Assembly: GCF_001310815.1 (NCBI RefSeq)
Contig: NZ_BAZK01000010.1
Span: forward strand, 1-64,000
Direction: 5' to 3'
DNA length: 64,000 nucleotides
Origin: Pseudovibrio denitrificans JCM 12308
GTDB lineage: Bacteria; Pseudomonadota; Alphaproteobacteria; Rhizobiales; Stappiaceae
Shown here piece after piece: positions 35,958-45,852 of the stretch. A program made the position numbers and the translations under genes. The notes beneath the pieces were generated by a model, which did no database searches, had not been told where the DNA came from, and was given only the letters and a program-made list of their open reading frames with translations. Numbering within the stretch: position 1 is the stretch's first letter; each line of letters starts with the position of its first letter.

Positions 35958-37046
35958 ATGAAACGTCGTGACTTTCTTAAAACAGCTGTGGCAACGGGCG
36001 CTGCCGGTGGGGCCTCAGTTCTTGCTGCGCCAGCGATTGCAAACGCGACGCTGAACCTGAAGCTTGTGGGTGCATTCCCAAAGGGCTTCCCAGGTGTTGG
36101 CACCTCTGCTGAACAGCTGGGCAAGCGCATTGAAGCGCTGTCTGACGGAAAAATCTCCATCAAGTATTATGGTGGTGGTGAGCTGGTACCTCCGTTCGAG
36201 ACTTTCTCAGCGGTTTCCTCCGGTACAGCTGATATCGGCCACAACGCACCTTACTATCAGGTGGGCAAAATCCGTTCGACCATGTACTTCACCACTCTGC
36301 CGTTTGGTCTGGATGCGACTGAGCTTTCAGGCTGGTTGCGTCATGGCGGTGGTCAGGCATTGTGGGACGAGGCCTATGCACCGCACAACGTGAAGCCATT
36401 TTACGCAGGCAGCTCTGGTGCACAGGCTGGCGGTTGGTTCAAAAAGCCGATCAAGTCTCTGGATGATCTTGTTGGTCTGAAGATGCGTATCGCGGGCCTT
36501 GGTGGAGACATTCTGCGCAAAGTGGGCGCAACCACTGTTGTGACACCTCCGCCAGAAATCTACCCAGCTCTGCAGTCCGGTGTTGTTGATGCCGCTGAGT
36601 TTGTTGGCCCATGGAATGACCTTGCACTCGGCCTTTACAAGATCGCACCTTACTATCATCTGCCAGCCTTCCATGAGCCAGGTCCGGGTCTGGAAATGAT
36701 CGTCAACCAGAACACCTATGAAAACCTGAGCCCTTGGCTGAAGGAAGTTCTGGCACAAGCTGCGACCGCGCAGGCAGAAGAAAGCACAGCGGAGTTCCGC
36801 TATAACAACACCATTGCTCTTTCCACACTGGTTGAACGCGGCGCTATTCTTTCCGCCTTCCCACCGGATGTGATTGAAGCCATTGGTGCAGCGGCCCGCG
36901 AAGTTATTGCGGCTTACCCAGCAGGCGATGCGATGAGCGAAAAGATCCACGGTTCCTATATGGAATACGTGAAAGCTTGCTCTTTGTACGGTGCGCGGAT
37001 GGAGGGTCAGCTCTATCAGGACCGGGCTCAGGTCTGGTCTACTTAA
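35958..37046 (+). CDS. TRAP transporter substrate-binding protein, DctP family, Tat-exported
   Basis: The 362-residue precursor begins MKRRDFLKTAVATGAAGG, a twin-arginine signal peptide with RRDFLK. The mature part is a DctP/TakP-type extracytoplasmic receptor: KYYGGGELVPPFETFSAV, then LVGLKMRIAGLGGDILRKVG with the conserved Arg that binds a carboxylate, and GVVDAAEFVGPWND. It is most like the TakP group that binds alpha-keto acids. No dctQ or dctM membrane genes are in the window, so it is an orphan here. A GGAGGGG ribosome site precedes the ATG. Confidence 0.88.
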   Translation: MKRRDFLKTAVATGAAGGASVLAAPAIANATLNLKLVGAFPKGFPGVGTSAEQLGKRIEALSDGKISIKYYGGGELVPPFETFSAVSSGTADIGHNAPYYQVGKIRSTMYFTTLPFGLDATELSGWLRHGGGQALWDEAYAPHNVKPFYAGSSGAQAGGWFKKPIKSLDDLVGLKMRIAGLGGDILRKVGATTVVTPPPEIYPALQSGVVDAAEFVGPWNDLALGLYKIAPYYHLPAFHEPGPGLEMIVNQNTYENLSPWLKEVLAQAATAQAEESTAEFRYNNTIALSTLVERGAILSAFPPDVIEAIGAAAREVIAAYPAGDAMSEKIHGSYMEYVKACSLYGARMEGQLYQDRAQVWST

Positions 37047-37070
37047 AGCTGGCTCAAGTAAAACGAACAG

Positions 37071-37092
37071 ACGGGGAGAGTTATCTCCCCGT
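37071..37092 (+). terminator. Hairpin after the TRAP binding-protein gene
   Basis: ACGGGGAGA and TCTCCCCGT form a nine-base stem. The T-tract is poor (TACCC), so termination may be partial. Confidence 0.55.
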
Positions 37093-37408
37093 TACCCTAG
37101 GTTGCTTAAACGACTCACCAAATGCACACCCGCATGCAGCTTTCCTCTTGTAGCCTCTGAAAACTCAAGTATATTTGGGAAATAGTAATTAATTGCAACT
37201 TGCATATATACTTATAGCGTAAGTAGTTTATCTACTAACACTACTTAGGTGAGAATAAGTAGGTAGTTAGTACAAATCTAAGCAGTAGAATAAAGACTCT
37301 ATAAAGAATTACTGACTCAATTTGGGCGTGTATTCACAAATCAGTGAAACTGGGTGTCAGATTACCCCATTTTAAATTGAAACTTGGGTTTCCCTAACAG
37401 GTGCTCTC
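37093..37408. promoter_or_regulatory. AT-rich region upstream of the chemoreceptor gene
   Basis: AT-rich, with repeated AAGTAG/CTACTT words between about 37215 and 37280 that form small inverted repeats. No gene is visible. It should contain the chemoreceptor promoter. Confidence 0.35.
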
Positions 37409-39453
37409 ATGCGTCGTATTCTTTTAAAATATCGCATCATCGCGATATTCATGCTGGCATTTGTGCCAATGCTTTATTTTGCAGGTGCACAAATCATCAC
37501 CGCCTACAACAACAAGGTGGAAGCATCTAACATCGGACAGGTGGCAGAGTTTGTGCCTGTGTTGAGTGCGGTTGTCCATGAGTTGCAGAAAGAGCGCGGT
37601 CGCTCCGCCGGGTATCTCGGCGCGAAGGGCAAGGCATTTGCCGAAGGCCTTGCAGACCAGCACAAGCTGACCGACAGCAAAATCCGTATTTACAAAACCG
37701 CGCTGGAAAACATTCACCTCGCCTCCATTGATAAGGGCCTTGCTGCGCAGGTGGAGATGGTGAACAGCCGGTTGGCAAACATTGATCGCATCCGCAACAA
37801 CGTCAAAAGCCTGAATACGACCGTTGGCGAGACTGTTGCTTACTACAGCGGCACCATCAATGAAGCCTTCACCTTCCTGCCAAGCACCATCGCTGTAAGC
37901 CGGGACGCAAGTCTGGTTCGCGAGCTGAGCATGTATGAAGAAATTTTGCTTGGTAAAGAGAACGCAGGCATTGAGCGCGCAATCGGCGCGAACGGCTTCA
38001 GCGCACAAGAGTTTAATGCAACGATCTACCACCGTTTCGTTCGCCTAGGCTCAAGTCAGGATACCCACTTCAAAACCGCTCGCGCGCTGATGACGGCTCC
38101 TCAGGAGAAGTTTCTTGATAAGATCTTCAGCCGTCCAATCATGAGTCAGGTGCAAGCCGCGCGTAAACTGGGCTATGCCTCCGCATTTGGCGGTGATATC
38201 TCCTCCGTTTCCGGTACCGAATGGTTTGATTTGGCAACCAAACGCATTGATGCGCTGAAAGACTTCGAAGATTACGCAGCTGATGAGCTGGTGATGCATG
38301 CGCAGAAGTTGTCTGCAGACGCGCAGTGGCAGTTCATGTTTGCCTGATCATCGCTGGTTTGGTGACCGTACTGGGTATTGGTGCTGCTTACACCATCATC
38401 CGCAGTGTTTCCGTTCCTGTTGCAGCTCTGCTGACAGATGCACGTAATCTGGCTGATGGCGATACCTCCGTGACCTTCTCCGGCGCTGTCGGCGTTGATG
38501 AAGTCGGTCAGGTGGCAAACGCTGTGATGTCCTTCCGTGACACTGTTGCTGAGCAGAAGCGCCTGCAGAGCCTTTCTGAGAAGGAACATGAGCAGGAGCG
38601 CAATCGTCAGATGCATGTTGATCAGCTGATCAGTGCATTCAACGATCAGGTTTCCAGCGTTCTTGACCGTGTTGATGACAACACTGGCAAGATGCAGCAG
38701 ACTGCTGACTCCCTCACCCACATTGCGACCACTACATCCGACCGTGCAACAAGCGCTGCTGGCTCTTCCGAGCAAGCCTCTTACAACGTGCAGACTGTGG
38801 CTTCCGCAGCTGAAGAGCTTTCTGCTTCTATCGAAGAGATTGGCCGTCAGATCTCCCAGACCAAGCAGACCGGTGACGATGCAACCACTGTTGCAACTGC
38901 CACCAACGATCACGTCACGGATCTGGATCAGGCCGCGCAGAAGATTGGCGAAGTGGTCAACCTTATTCGCGATATCGCTGAGCAGACCAACCTGCTGGCA
39001 CTAAACGCGACCATTGAAGCAGCGCGCGCTGGCGAGATGGGCAAGGGCTTCGCAGTTGTGGCCTCTGAAGTGAAGGAACTGGCGACCCAGACATCCAAGG
39101 CGACTGAAGAGATTTCCTCGCAGATCTCCGGTATTCAGGGTTCCACCAAGGAAGCTGTGACCGCCATTGAGCAGATTGCAGGCACCATGCAGCAGGTGAA
39201 CGAGTACACCAGCTCCATCGCCACCGCGATTGCACAGCAAAACGCTGCGACCTCTTCTATCAGTCAGAACATTCAGCAGGCTGCACAAGGCACTCAGGAT
39301 GTGGCGGACAGCATGAATGTGGTGACCAGCTCTGTTCAGGAAACCAACAGCTCTGCCAATGAAGTGCTGGAGGCTTCTACCTCTGTTTCCAAACAGGCAA
39401 CGGAGCTGCGCCAGACCATCTCAACCTTCCTGAAGGATGTTGTGGCTGCCTAA
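37409..39453 (+). pseudogene. Methyl-accepting chemotaxis protein with NIT sensor domain, frameshifted
   Basis: Joined, the gene encodes about 680 residues. An N-terminal helix (IIAIFMLAFVPMLYFAG) is followed by a periplasmic NIT domain with the signature ELQKERGRSAGYLG, known from nitrate and nitrite sensors. The frame breaks near 38340, at the second membrane helix ([16 protein letters not shown]), and continues with a HAMP linker and the methyl-accepting domain. That domain holds the conserved hairpin tip [20 protein letters not shown]. One missing base explains the break. It would signal to CheA/CheW encoded elsewhere. Confidence 0.87.
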
Positions 39454-39481
39454 TTGGCCGGTCAAAGCGAAGAGTTGATGT

Positions 39482-39503
39482 AGGGAGGGCTTCGGTCCTC
39501 CCT
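39482..39503 (+). terminator. Intrinsic terminator of the chemoreceptor gene
   Basis: AGGGAGG and CCTCCCT form a seven-base stem around a loop containing the stable TTCG tetraloop sequence; ATTTGTTTG follows. Confidence 0.8.
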
Positions 39504-39553
39504 ATTTGTTTGTTCCCGAGTTGACCTTGGCTGGAAAGCCATATAAGGGCGCC

Positions 39554-40732
39554 ATGCAAAACGTTGATGTTCTTATTATAGGCGCAGGCGCCGCTGGCCT
39601 GATGTGTGCTATTGAGGCTGGAAAGCGCGGTCGTTCCGTGCTGGTTGTTGATCATGCCAAGCGCCCAGCAGATAAAATCCGTATTTCTGGCGGTGGTCGC
39701 TGCAACTTCACCAACCTGCACGCCTCCCCTGCCAACTATCTTTCCGAGAACCCTCGTTTTGCGGTGTCCGCGCTGAAGCGCTATACCCAGCACGACTTTA
39801 TCGCACTCGTCGATAAGCATGGCATTGGCTGGCATGAGAAGACACTGGGACAGCTGTTCTGTGATGACAGTGCCCAGCAGATCATCGATATGCTGCTTGG
39901 CCTTTGTCAGCAGGCTGGCGTGCGTATTCAGCTGGAAACCAGCATCACCTCCCTGACCAAGCCGGACGACCGCTTCACCATTGGTACTTCCAGAGACACA
40001 GTGCGGGCGCATTCTGTTGTGGTGGCGTGTGGTGGGCCTTCCATTCCTAAAATGGGTGCGACCGGATTTGGTTACGAAATCGCCAAGCGGTTTGACCTGC
40101 CTGTGGTGACGCCTCGAGCAGCGCTGGTGCCATTTGTGTTTGATGATGCCATGCGCGAGCGCTCCAAGCATCTGGCTGGTGTTTCTGTTGATGCTGTCGT
40201 GTCTTTCAAAAAGACCAGCTTCCGCGAAGGCCTGCTTTTCACACACCGCGGTCTATCTGGTCCATCCATCTTGCAGATTTCCTCTTACTGGGAAGAAGGC
40301 AAAGACATTCGCGTCAATCTGCTGCCAAACACCGATGTGTTTGAGGCTCTGAAAGCGGCGAAACAGAACCAGCCAAAACAGGACATCAAAACGGCCCTTT
40401 CCGGCTTGCTGCCCAAGAAGCTGGCGACCCATATTGCAGAGGAACATAAGCTGGGCGGACGTCTGGCGGACACCTCCGACAAGGTGCTGCGCAAAGCTGC
40501 TCTGGCGATCAACGAGTGGACCATCAAGCCTGTGGGCACGGAAGGCTATCGCACTGCTGAAGTCACTCTTGGCGGTGTCAGCACTAAGGCGCTCTCCTCC
40601 AAAACCATGGAAGCCTCAACCGTCCCTGGCCTCTTCTTCATCGGCGAAGTCGTCGACGTCACCGGCCACCTCGGCGGCTTCAACTTCCAATGGGCCTGGG
40701 CATCGGGACACGCGGCCGGGCAGTTTGTTTAG
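39554..40732 (+). CDS. NAD(P)/FAD-dependent oxidoreductase, HI0933-like (BaiN-type) family
   Basis: The 392-residue flavoprotein starts with the FAD motif VLIIGAGAAGLMCAIEAGKR. It shows the family signature ISGGGRCNFTNLH and the C-terminal FFIGEVVDVTGHLGGFNFQW. These mark the HI0933/TIGR00275 family, some members of which reduce carbon-carbon double bonds; the substrate here is unknown. The frame is open to 39506, but the ATG at 39554 puts the FAD motif at the correct distance. Its end overlaps the convergent export gene by four bases. Confidence 0.87.
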   Translation: MQNVDVLIIGAGAAGLMCAIEAGKRGRSVLVVDHAKRPADKIRISGGGRCNFTNLHASPANYLSENPRFAVSALKRYTQHDFIALVDKHGIGWHEKTLGQLFCDDSAQQIIDMLLGLCQQAGVRIQLETSITSLTKPDDRFTIGTSRDTVRAHSVVVACGGPSIPKMGATGFGYEIAKRFDLPVVTPRAALVPFVFDDAMRERSKHLAGVSVDAVVSFKKTSFREGLLFTHRGLSGPSILQISSYWEEGKDIRVNLLPNTDVFEALKAAKQNQPKQDIKTALSGLLPKKLATHIAEEHKLGGRLADTSDKVLRKAALAINEWTIKPVGTEGYRTAEVTLGGVSTKALSSKTMEASTVPGLFFIGEVVDVTGHLGGFNFQWAWASGHAAGQFV

Positions 40733-41318
40733 AAGAACCGCTCAGGCACTCTGATGCTGTCGCCGGGTTGGATGTAGACGCGGGCGCCGGTGAGTTTTAC
40801 CGGGATGTCGTAGTCATTCCCGTTTTTGCGAATGAAGACGCGTTTGGTGTTGGCTCTGTAGGAGTAACCGCCAGCAATAGCCACTGCATCCTGTAGGGTT
40901 AGGCCGTTTTTGTAGGGATACTCGCCGGGTTTTCCGATTTCTCCCTGAATGAAAAATGGTCGGTAATTCAACACTTCCAGACTGATGCGTGGGTCTTTGA
41001 GATAACCATCTTTCAGGGCAACGACGATTGCATCTTCCAGTTCACCCAGGCTTTTGTTTTTGGCGGCGACATCTCCCACGAGCGGCAGGTCCAGATTGCC
41101 CTGATCGTCGACGACAAACTCGCCTGACAAGTCTGGCTCACCAAATACGATGAGGCGTAGTTTGTCTCCTGAGCTAGGTGATAGGCTTTAGCCTGTGAGA
41201 ACGCGCTGTCTGTGACCAGTTGCTGATGTTGTGCGGAACTGCTCAGATCACTTGGTGTGCAGCCGTGAGCCCAGAACGCGACAAGGAGGACTGACAGGAC
41301 GTGCTGTATGTATTGCAT
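40729..41318 (-). pseudogene. Polysaccharide export protein, Wza-like outer-membrane lipoprotein, frameshifted
   Basis: Joined, it encodes about 195 residues. The signal peptide ends in a lipobox-like FWAHGC. The Poly_export domain follows (YHLA, then in the next frame GDKLRLIVFGEPDLSGEF and NLDLPLVGDV) and then a SLBB domain (FFIQGEIGKPGEYPYKNG, AGGYSYRANTKRVFIRKNG). The break is near 41170; restoring one base gives the expected LAPGDKL. The size matches short alphaproteobacterial export proteins rather than full Wza. It should form or gate the outer-membrane exit for the polysaccharide. Confidence 0.85.
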
Positions 41319-41322
41319 TACA

Positions 41323-42747
41323 TTACCCTCTTACACTACTGCCTGCTCTGCTGTTCCTTGTACTCAAGGACTGCGCAACACCTACACACAACATAACAAT
41401 GTAAACGAGAGCAACCGCCTGTATCTCAATACTGAAATCTACCGTTGAATGAATTACGACAACGGTGGAGGAGCAAATTCCGATCGCGGGGTATAGTTTT
41501 CGGACACGCCGGGAGTACAAACCAGATAAACACTTGGAAAACGACCAAATGAATACTGCAAACAGGATTATGCTTGCAGGAATGCCGAGCCCTACTATTG
41601 CTTCAAGATAACTGTTGTGGGCCTTGTCCCATGTGAGTTCTCCAGGGAGCTCAGAAGTCGGGTAGAGCATCAGCATCGTCGGGAAGGCTCCGGCACCTAC
41701 GCCCTGTAGCGGGTAGTCTCCTATCATCTGCAGAACAGTTTGATAGAGCTGTAATCGATAGCTGTCAGAGATCCCCTGCTGGATCAGTCGGAGGCCTATT
41801 GCATTGCCGGACTGCACTAGCAGAAGCCCGATTACACCTGCAACCACCAGAACAACGAGTATGGACGAGGCGGAGACACCACGAGATCTTCGTTTTCGGC
41901 TGATGGAGAACGGGCCAAGGCATAGGAACAGAAAGAGCAAAAGAGCAATCAAACTGGAAGCGATGCCGGCTCTGGAATTGGTGAGGAACACTGCACCCCA
42001 CAGAATGATTGCGGGCCCAAGCAAGGAAGCGGTTTTGAGGGAAGCCAGTTTTTCCAACAAGTGAAGGAAGGGTTCAGACGTGCTTGAGGTCTGAACCAGT
42101 TTTCGAACTCTTGCATAAAACAATGTGGTTGCGGTTATCGCTGAGATGCCAAAATAAGTAGCTGCGCTGTTTCGGTTTACAAAGGTTGCTGTGAGATTGG
42201 TCGTGTCAAACCGGGGGCCAAACCAAAGAATGTTTGGATCGCCTGAAGCCAGAGCCAATGCGCCATAAATTGCGTAGGCCGTGGCTGAGTAGATCACTGC
42301 CAGAAGCAGCACATAAGCACTGGAGGTCTCCTTAGCAAACTGAATGATAAGCCAGGCAAAGACGACGTACGTGGTTAGCCTCAGCAAAGTGAGTTTGCTG
42401 AGCAATGGGTTGGAAGTCATCCGGCCATCTAACTCCTCCTGCAACAACACCTCTGAGTAGTTCCAGATCGGGTTAGATAGACCAGCAAAGTCACTGGGGA
42501 CCAGCTGGATTGAGATCCACAACAACACACTGCCAAGGCATAAAAAAGGGAAGACTAACTGGCTTATCGGAGGGCCTTGGTAGCTCCAGTTTATCCTTGC
42601 AGTACTCCAGAGGAGAAACGCCGCCCAAACAACTGCAAAGTTCACGATCCAAAGTAAAACCCTGTTGCTTCCTAAAACCAGCGGACAGAAAACGATGAGA
42701 AGCAGCACTAGAGTAAAAGCAGTTCTATCAAGAAATGACCTCGACAT
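41323..42747 (-). CDS. O-antigen ligase/polymerase-like membrane protein (Wzy/WaaL family)
   Basis: The 474-residue protein has about twelve hydrophobic segments and a large loop before the last helices. The loop contains YPLQGVGAGAFPTM and TWDKAHNSYLEAIVGLG, matching the conserved HxSY-type motif of the O-antigen ligase family (Wzy_C). It probably polymerises or transfers the lipid-linked repeat unit in the periplasm. It lies between the phosphatase and export genes in the left arm. A second member is at 55420. Confidence 0.85.
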   Translation of the reverse strand: MSRSFLDRTAFTLVLLLIVFCPLVLGSNRVLLWIVNFAVVWAAFLLWSTARINWSYQGPPISQLVFPFLCLGSVLLWISIQLVPSDFAGLSNPIWNYSEVLLQEELDGRMTSNPLLSKLTLLRLTTYVVFAWLIIQFAKETSSAYVLLLAVIYSATAYAIYGALALASGDPNILWFGPRFDTTNLTATFVNRNSAATYFGISAITATTLFYARVRKLVQTSSTSEPFLHLLEKLASLKTASLLGPAIILWGAVFLTNSRAGIASSLIALLLFLFLCLGPFSISRKRRSRGVSASSILVVLVVAGVIGLLLVQSGNAIGLRLIQQGISDSYRLQLYQTVLQMIGDYPLQGVGAGAFPTMLMLYPTSELPGELTWDKAHNSYLEAIVGLGIPASIILFAVFIWSFSKCLSGLYSRRVRKLYPAIGICSSTVVVIHSTVDFSIEIQAVALVYIVMLCVGVAQSLSTRNSRAGSSVRG

Positions 42748-42756
42748 ACTCCCTCC

Positions 42757-43530
42757 TCACAAGCGCAAAATGCTTACTTGTGATCCTTCAAGTTTCAAAA
42801 CCGAGAGTTCACCGGTGAAGTAGGCGCCAGTATCAATGTTGATCCGGTTCTCAAGTATCTCTGGTGCTGAGACAGGAGTGTGTCCATGGACGACCTTTTT
42901 CGGGTAGCATCTTACAGAGGAGAGGAAGGCATCACGTATCCATAGTTGCTCGGCAGTGGTTTGCGCGGAGAGCTCTTTCTTTGGATTAACGCCAGCGTGC
43001 ACGAAGTAGTAATCGCCCAGCTCAAAGCTCGTTGGAAGCTGGCTTAGAAACTCAATCAATCGCGCTCCCATCGCATTTTGCAGATCATACCGCAATTCGT
43101 TGCTCATAAGATGGGGATCTGCCCCGTTTAAGGACACACCAAAAGAAGACAGGGTTTCCAAACCTCCAAGTGAGATCCACATTTGGATCAGGGATGAGTC
43201 CTTCAGAAAGTCCAGTAAAACCTCTTCATGATTGCCTTTGAGACAAATCCGTTTCCTTTTGTGGGAGGACTGAAACGCCAAATAACTTAGAACCTCTGCA
43301 CTTTGCTTGCCGCGATCGATGTAGTCACCCAGAAAAATCTCGTAGCAGTCGCCGGAGTATTCAGCGGCATCCTCGTTAATCATCCTGATTGCGCCCTTCA
43401 GTAGTTCAAAGGAGCCGTGAATATCTCCGACTACATAGGCCCGGGTGTTTTCTGGTAGTTCAAAAAACCGCGCCGATTGGTTGGCGTCATGCGAGCGCGA
43501 AGCTCTGTGTTTTCTGAGTAATGACAACAT
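42757..43530 (-). CDS. PPP-family serine/threonine phosphatase-like metallophosphoesterase
   Basis: The 257-residue protein has all the metal-binding motifs of the PPP/calcineurin-like phosphatases: GDIHG (35-39), GDYIDRG (68-74), GNHE (99-102), HAGVNP and HGHTP with a final NIDTGA. It should be an active two-metal phosphoesterase. It starts seven bases before the autokinase stop and is in its operon, where capsule loci normally carry a Wzb-type tyrosine phosphatase. It may dephosphorylate the kinase or another surface-assembly protein; this is inference. Confidence 0.87.
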   Translation of the reverse strand: MLSLLRKHRASRSHDANQSARFFELPENTRAYVVGDIHGSFELLKGAIRMINEDAAEYSGDCYEIFLGDYIDRGKQSAEVLSYLAFQSSHKRKRICLKGNHEEVLLDFLKDSSLIQMWISLGGLETLSSFGVSLNGADPHLMSNELRYDLQNAMGARLIEFLSQLPTSFELGDYYFVHAGVNPKKELSAQTTAEQLWIRDAFLSSVRCYPKKVVHGHTPVSAPEILENRINIDTGAYFTGELSVLKLEGSQVSILRL

Positions 43531-43536
43531 GAGGCA

Positions 43537-45852
43537 CTACCCGTAGTAGGCTTCGTATTTGAAATAATCGTAGCCGTAGCTAGACTGATAGCTGTACTTC
43601 TTTGCTTTGTTGGAGTTGAAGTTGTTCAGCACTACTCCAAGAATGTTCGCGTTTGCTTTCTCCAAAAGATCAGTTGCACGTTCAACTGCAAACCGGTCTG
43701 TCCGATCCCAAAAGGATACCATTATGGTGCCTTGAACCATTCGAGACAGCACGCGACTGTCGATCACCGGAAGGACAGGCGGGCTATCGATCACCACCAG
43801 ATCAAACGTTCTAGAAGCCGCATCTATCAAAGATTGCATAGCCATCGAAGAGAGGAGTTCGGCTGTTTCCCAGAGATCATTTCGTCTTGGAGCAGGCAGG
43901 AAATAGAGTGACGAGTTCGGCTCTTTCCGAACTGCATCCTTGATGTTGAACTCACCTGTCAGAACGGTCGCAAGATTGGCTTCTGTCGAGCCCGCCAATG
44001 CCGCTGTTGAAACAGGGTGACGCATGTCTGCGTCAATCAAAAGAACGCGCTCACCTGTTTTTGCTGCGTAATGCGCTAAGTTCAGAGCCACAGTGGACTT
44101 ACCCTCGCCTGGAAGAGCAGACGTAATCAGCAGTGTTTTCAGAGAGTTATCGACATTGGAGAACCGGACACGGGACCGCAATACCCGCACCGCTTCAGCA
44201 TACTGGCTGAATGGATTTTGCGAGGCATACTCCCAGATTCCCTCCGGCAGCGTGCGTAGCTTGGCTCTCGCTTTAGAGTTTGCCGAGTACTGCGCACTCT
44301 TGAACCCAAGGCGAGCTTTCAGGTTGTTCCAAACGCCAGCGATCGTCCCGCCCTCTTTGTTGATGCTAGACGAATGCTGGTCGATCATTGGCACTGTTGC
44401 AAACAGTGGCAGGCCAAGCCTCTCCTCAACATCTTCATGAGACTTGAGTGTGTAGTCGAAGAGTTCCAGAAGAAGGGAAATCACAACACCGACGACCAAT
44501 CCAAGTAAGAATGACAGCACGACGAAGAGCTTCTTGTTTGGATAACTGCGTGCGACCGGCGGTGTCGCCTGCGTTAGGATCCGACTGGTGATGTTGTCCA
44601 TTTTCTCAGATTCCTGCGTTTCCTTGAACCGGTTCAGGAATGACTCGTAGAGAGTTCGATTGGCTTCTGCCTCACGTGTAAGCTCACGCAGATAAACAAG
44701 GGCCTGGTTTTCTGAGCTTGTTACATTGCGAAGTTGTTCAAGGCTGCTTGAGATAGACAGCTCACGGCTTTTGGCAACGGCCAGTTCGTTTTGCGCTGTG
44801 TTGACGATGCGCTGAAGTTCCTCGCGAATCTGGCGATTGAAATCAGCAAGTTGGGAGCGAACACTGACGACTTCCGGGTGTTTCTTTCCGTACTTCACCA
44901 CTAGCTCAGCTTCTCGTCGAGCAACTTCTGATGCCTTTGCCCTGAGCTGAGTAATAACAGCCGACTGGGCGGCATCTGCAAAAGATGAGGCCGAGCCACC
45001 TTGTTTTCGGACTTTAGCTATCTGGTTGACTTTTGCCTGCGCCTCAGCCGTTTTTGCGCGGGCTAGAACAAGTTGCTGGTTGAGAGTTGCGATCTGCTTT
45101 TCATTGAAGGTGGCACCATCTGCAACTTGCAGATTGTTCTCGTTTCGGAAAATCTCAACAGCCTGCTCAGATTTGCGTACTCTCTCCCTCAACTCCGCCA
45201 GTCTAATACTGAGCCATTCATTTACACGGCGCGTTGCATCGTATTTGGTTTCAAGCTGATCCATCAGGTAGGCATTTGCAAAGCCGTTCGCCAGTTCTGC
45301 TGCCAGACTTGGAGATCGGGCTTCGTACATAACATCAACCACGGTTGTGTTACGACGAAGCTTTACATCCAAGCCGGAGAGTACTCGTCTTGAGAGGTCT
45401 GAAGGATCACGTCCATAGGCTGTAAAGGTCTCCGCCTCTTCAGCTCCCATTATCTTCTTTAGAATGCCGTTAATGAGGGACGGTGTCGGCAGGAACTCAG
45501 GAGAGTTCCAAAGGCCATGCTTATCGATGACGCGCTCAGCTACAGCATTTGAGCCAATTATCTCAATCTGGCTTTGCAGCACTTTATCATCAGAGCCGAA
45601 GCCGCTGAGGACAGCTTCAACATCCACAATGTTCGCTGCCCGGGTTTCGATAAGAATAGAAGTGGTCGCGGTGTACTTGGGTGTGGCTATAAGAGAGATA
45701 CCCGCCCCAACGATTGCTGCAAACAACGCACTGCCGATGATAAGCGTGGCATAGCGCTGGATAAACTGCAGAACTTCCCGCAAGTCGATTAGTTCTTTGG
45801 GTTGCTCCGCAGGAGGCGTGGAAGTTGACGTTGCCGCGTTAGTACTCTGCAT
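43537..45852 (-). CDS. Polysaccharide co-polymerase with tyrosine autokinase (Wzc/ExoP-like)
   Basis: The 771-residue protein has an N-terminal Wzz domain between two membrane helices (about 35-55 and 445-465), long coiled coils and a GNVR-like segment. The cytoplasmic BY-kinase follows, with Walker A LPGEGKSTVALNLA, Walker A' VLLIDADMRHP and Walker B LVVIDSPPVLP. The C-terminus is a Tyr cluster (YSYQSSYGYDYFKYEAYYG, eight Tyr) for autophosphorylation. It controls chain length and export with the Wza-like protein. The N-terminus overlaps the barrel gene by 14 bases. Confidence 0.92.
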   Translation of the reverse strand: MQSTNAATSTSTPPAEQPKELIDLREVLQFIQRYATLIIGSALFAAIVGAGISLIATPKYTATTSILIETRAANIVDVEAVLSGFGSDDKVLQSQIEIIGSNAVAERVIDKHGLWNSPEFLPTPSLINGILKKIMGAEEAETFTAYGRDPSDLSRRVLSGLDVKLRRNTTVVDVMYEARSPSLAAELANGFANAYLMDQLETKYDATRRVNEWLSIRLAELRERVRKSEQAVEIFRNENNLQVADGATFNEKQIATLNQQLVLARAKTAEAQAKVNQIAKVRKQGGSASSFADAAQSAVITQLRAKASEVARREAELVVKYGKKHPEVVSVRSQLADFNRQIREELQRIVNTAQNELAVAKSRELSISSSLEQLRNVTSSENQALVYLRELTREAEANRTLYESFLNRFKETQESEKMDNITSRILTQATPPVARSYPNKKLFVVLSFLLGLVVGVVISLLLELFDYTLKSHEDVEERLGLPLFATVPMIDQHSSSINKEGGTIAGVWNNLKARLGFKSAQYSANSKARAKLRTLPEGIWEYASQNPFSQYAEAVRVLRSRVRFSNVDNSLKTLLITSALPGEGKSTVALNLAHYAAKTGERVLLIDADMRHPVSTAALAGSTEANLATVLTGEFNIKDAVRKEPNSSLYFLPAPRRNDLWETAELLSSMAMQSLIDAASRTFDLVVIDSPPVLPVIDSRVLSRMVQGTIMVSFWDRTDRFAVERATDLLEKANANILGVVLNNFNSNKAKKYSYQSSYGYDYFKYEAYYG

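Noticed and set aside
37200..37290. Short AAGTAG/CTACTT repeats as a possible CRISPR-like or iteron array
   Set aside because: The repeats are too short and irregular, with no constant spacing; they look like ordinary AT-rich promoter DNA.
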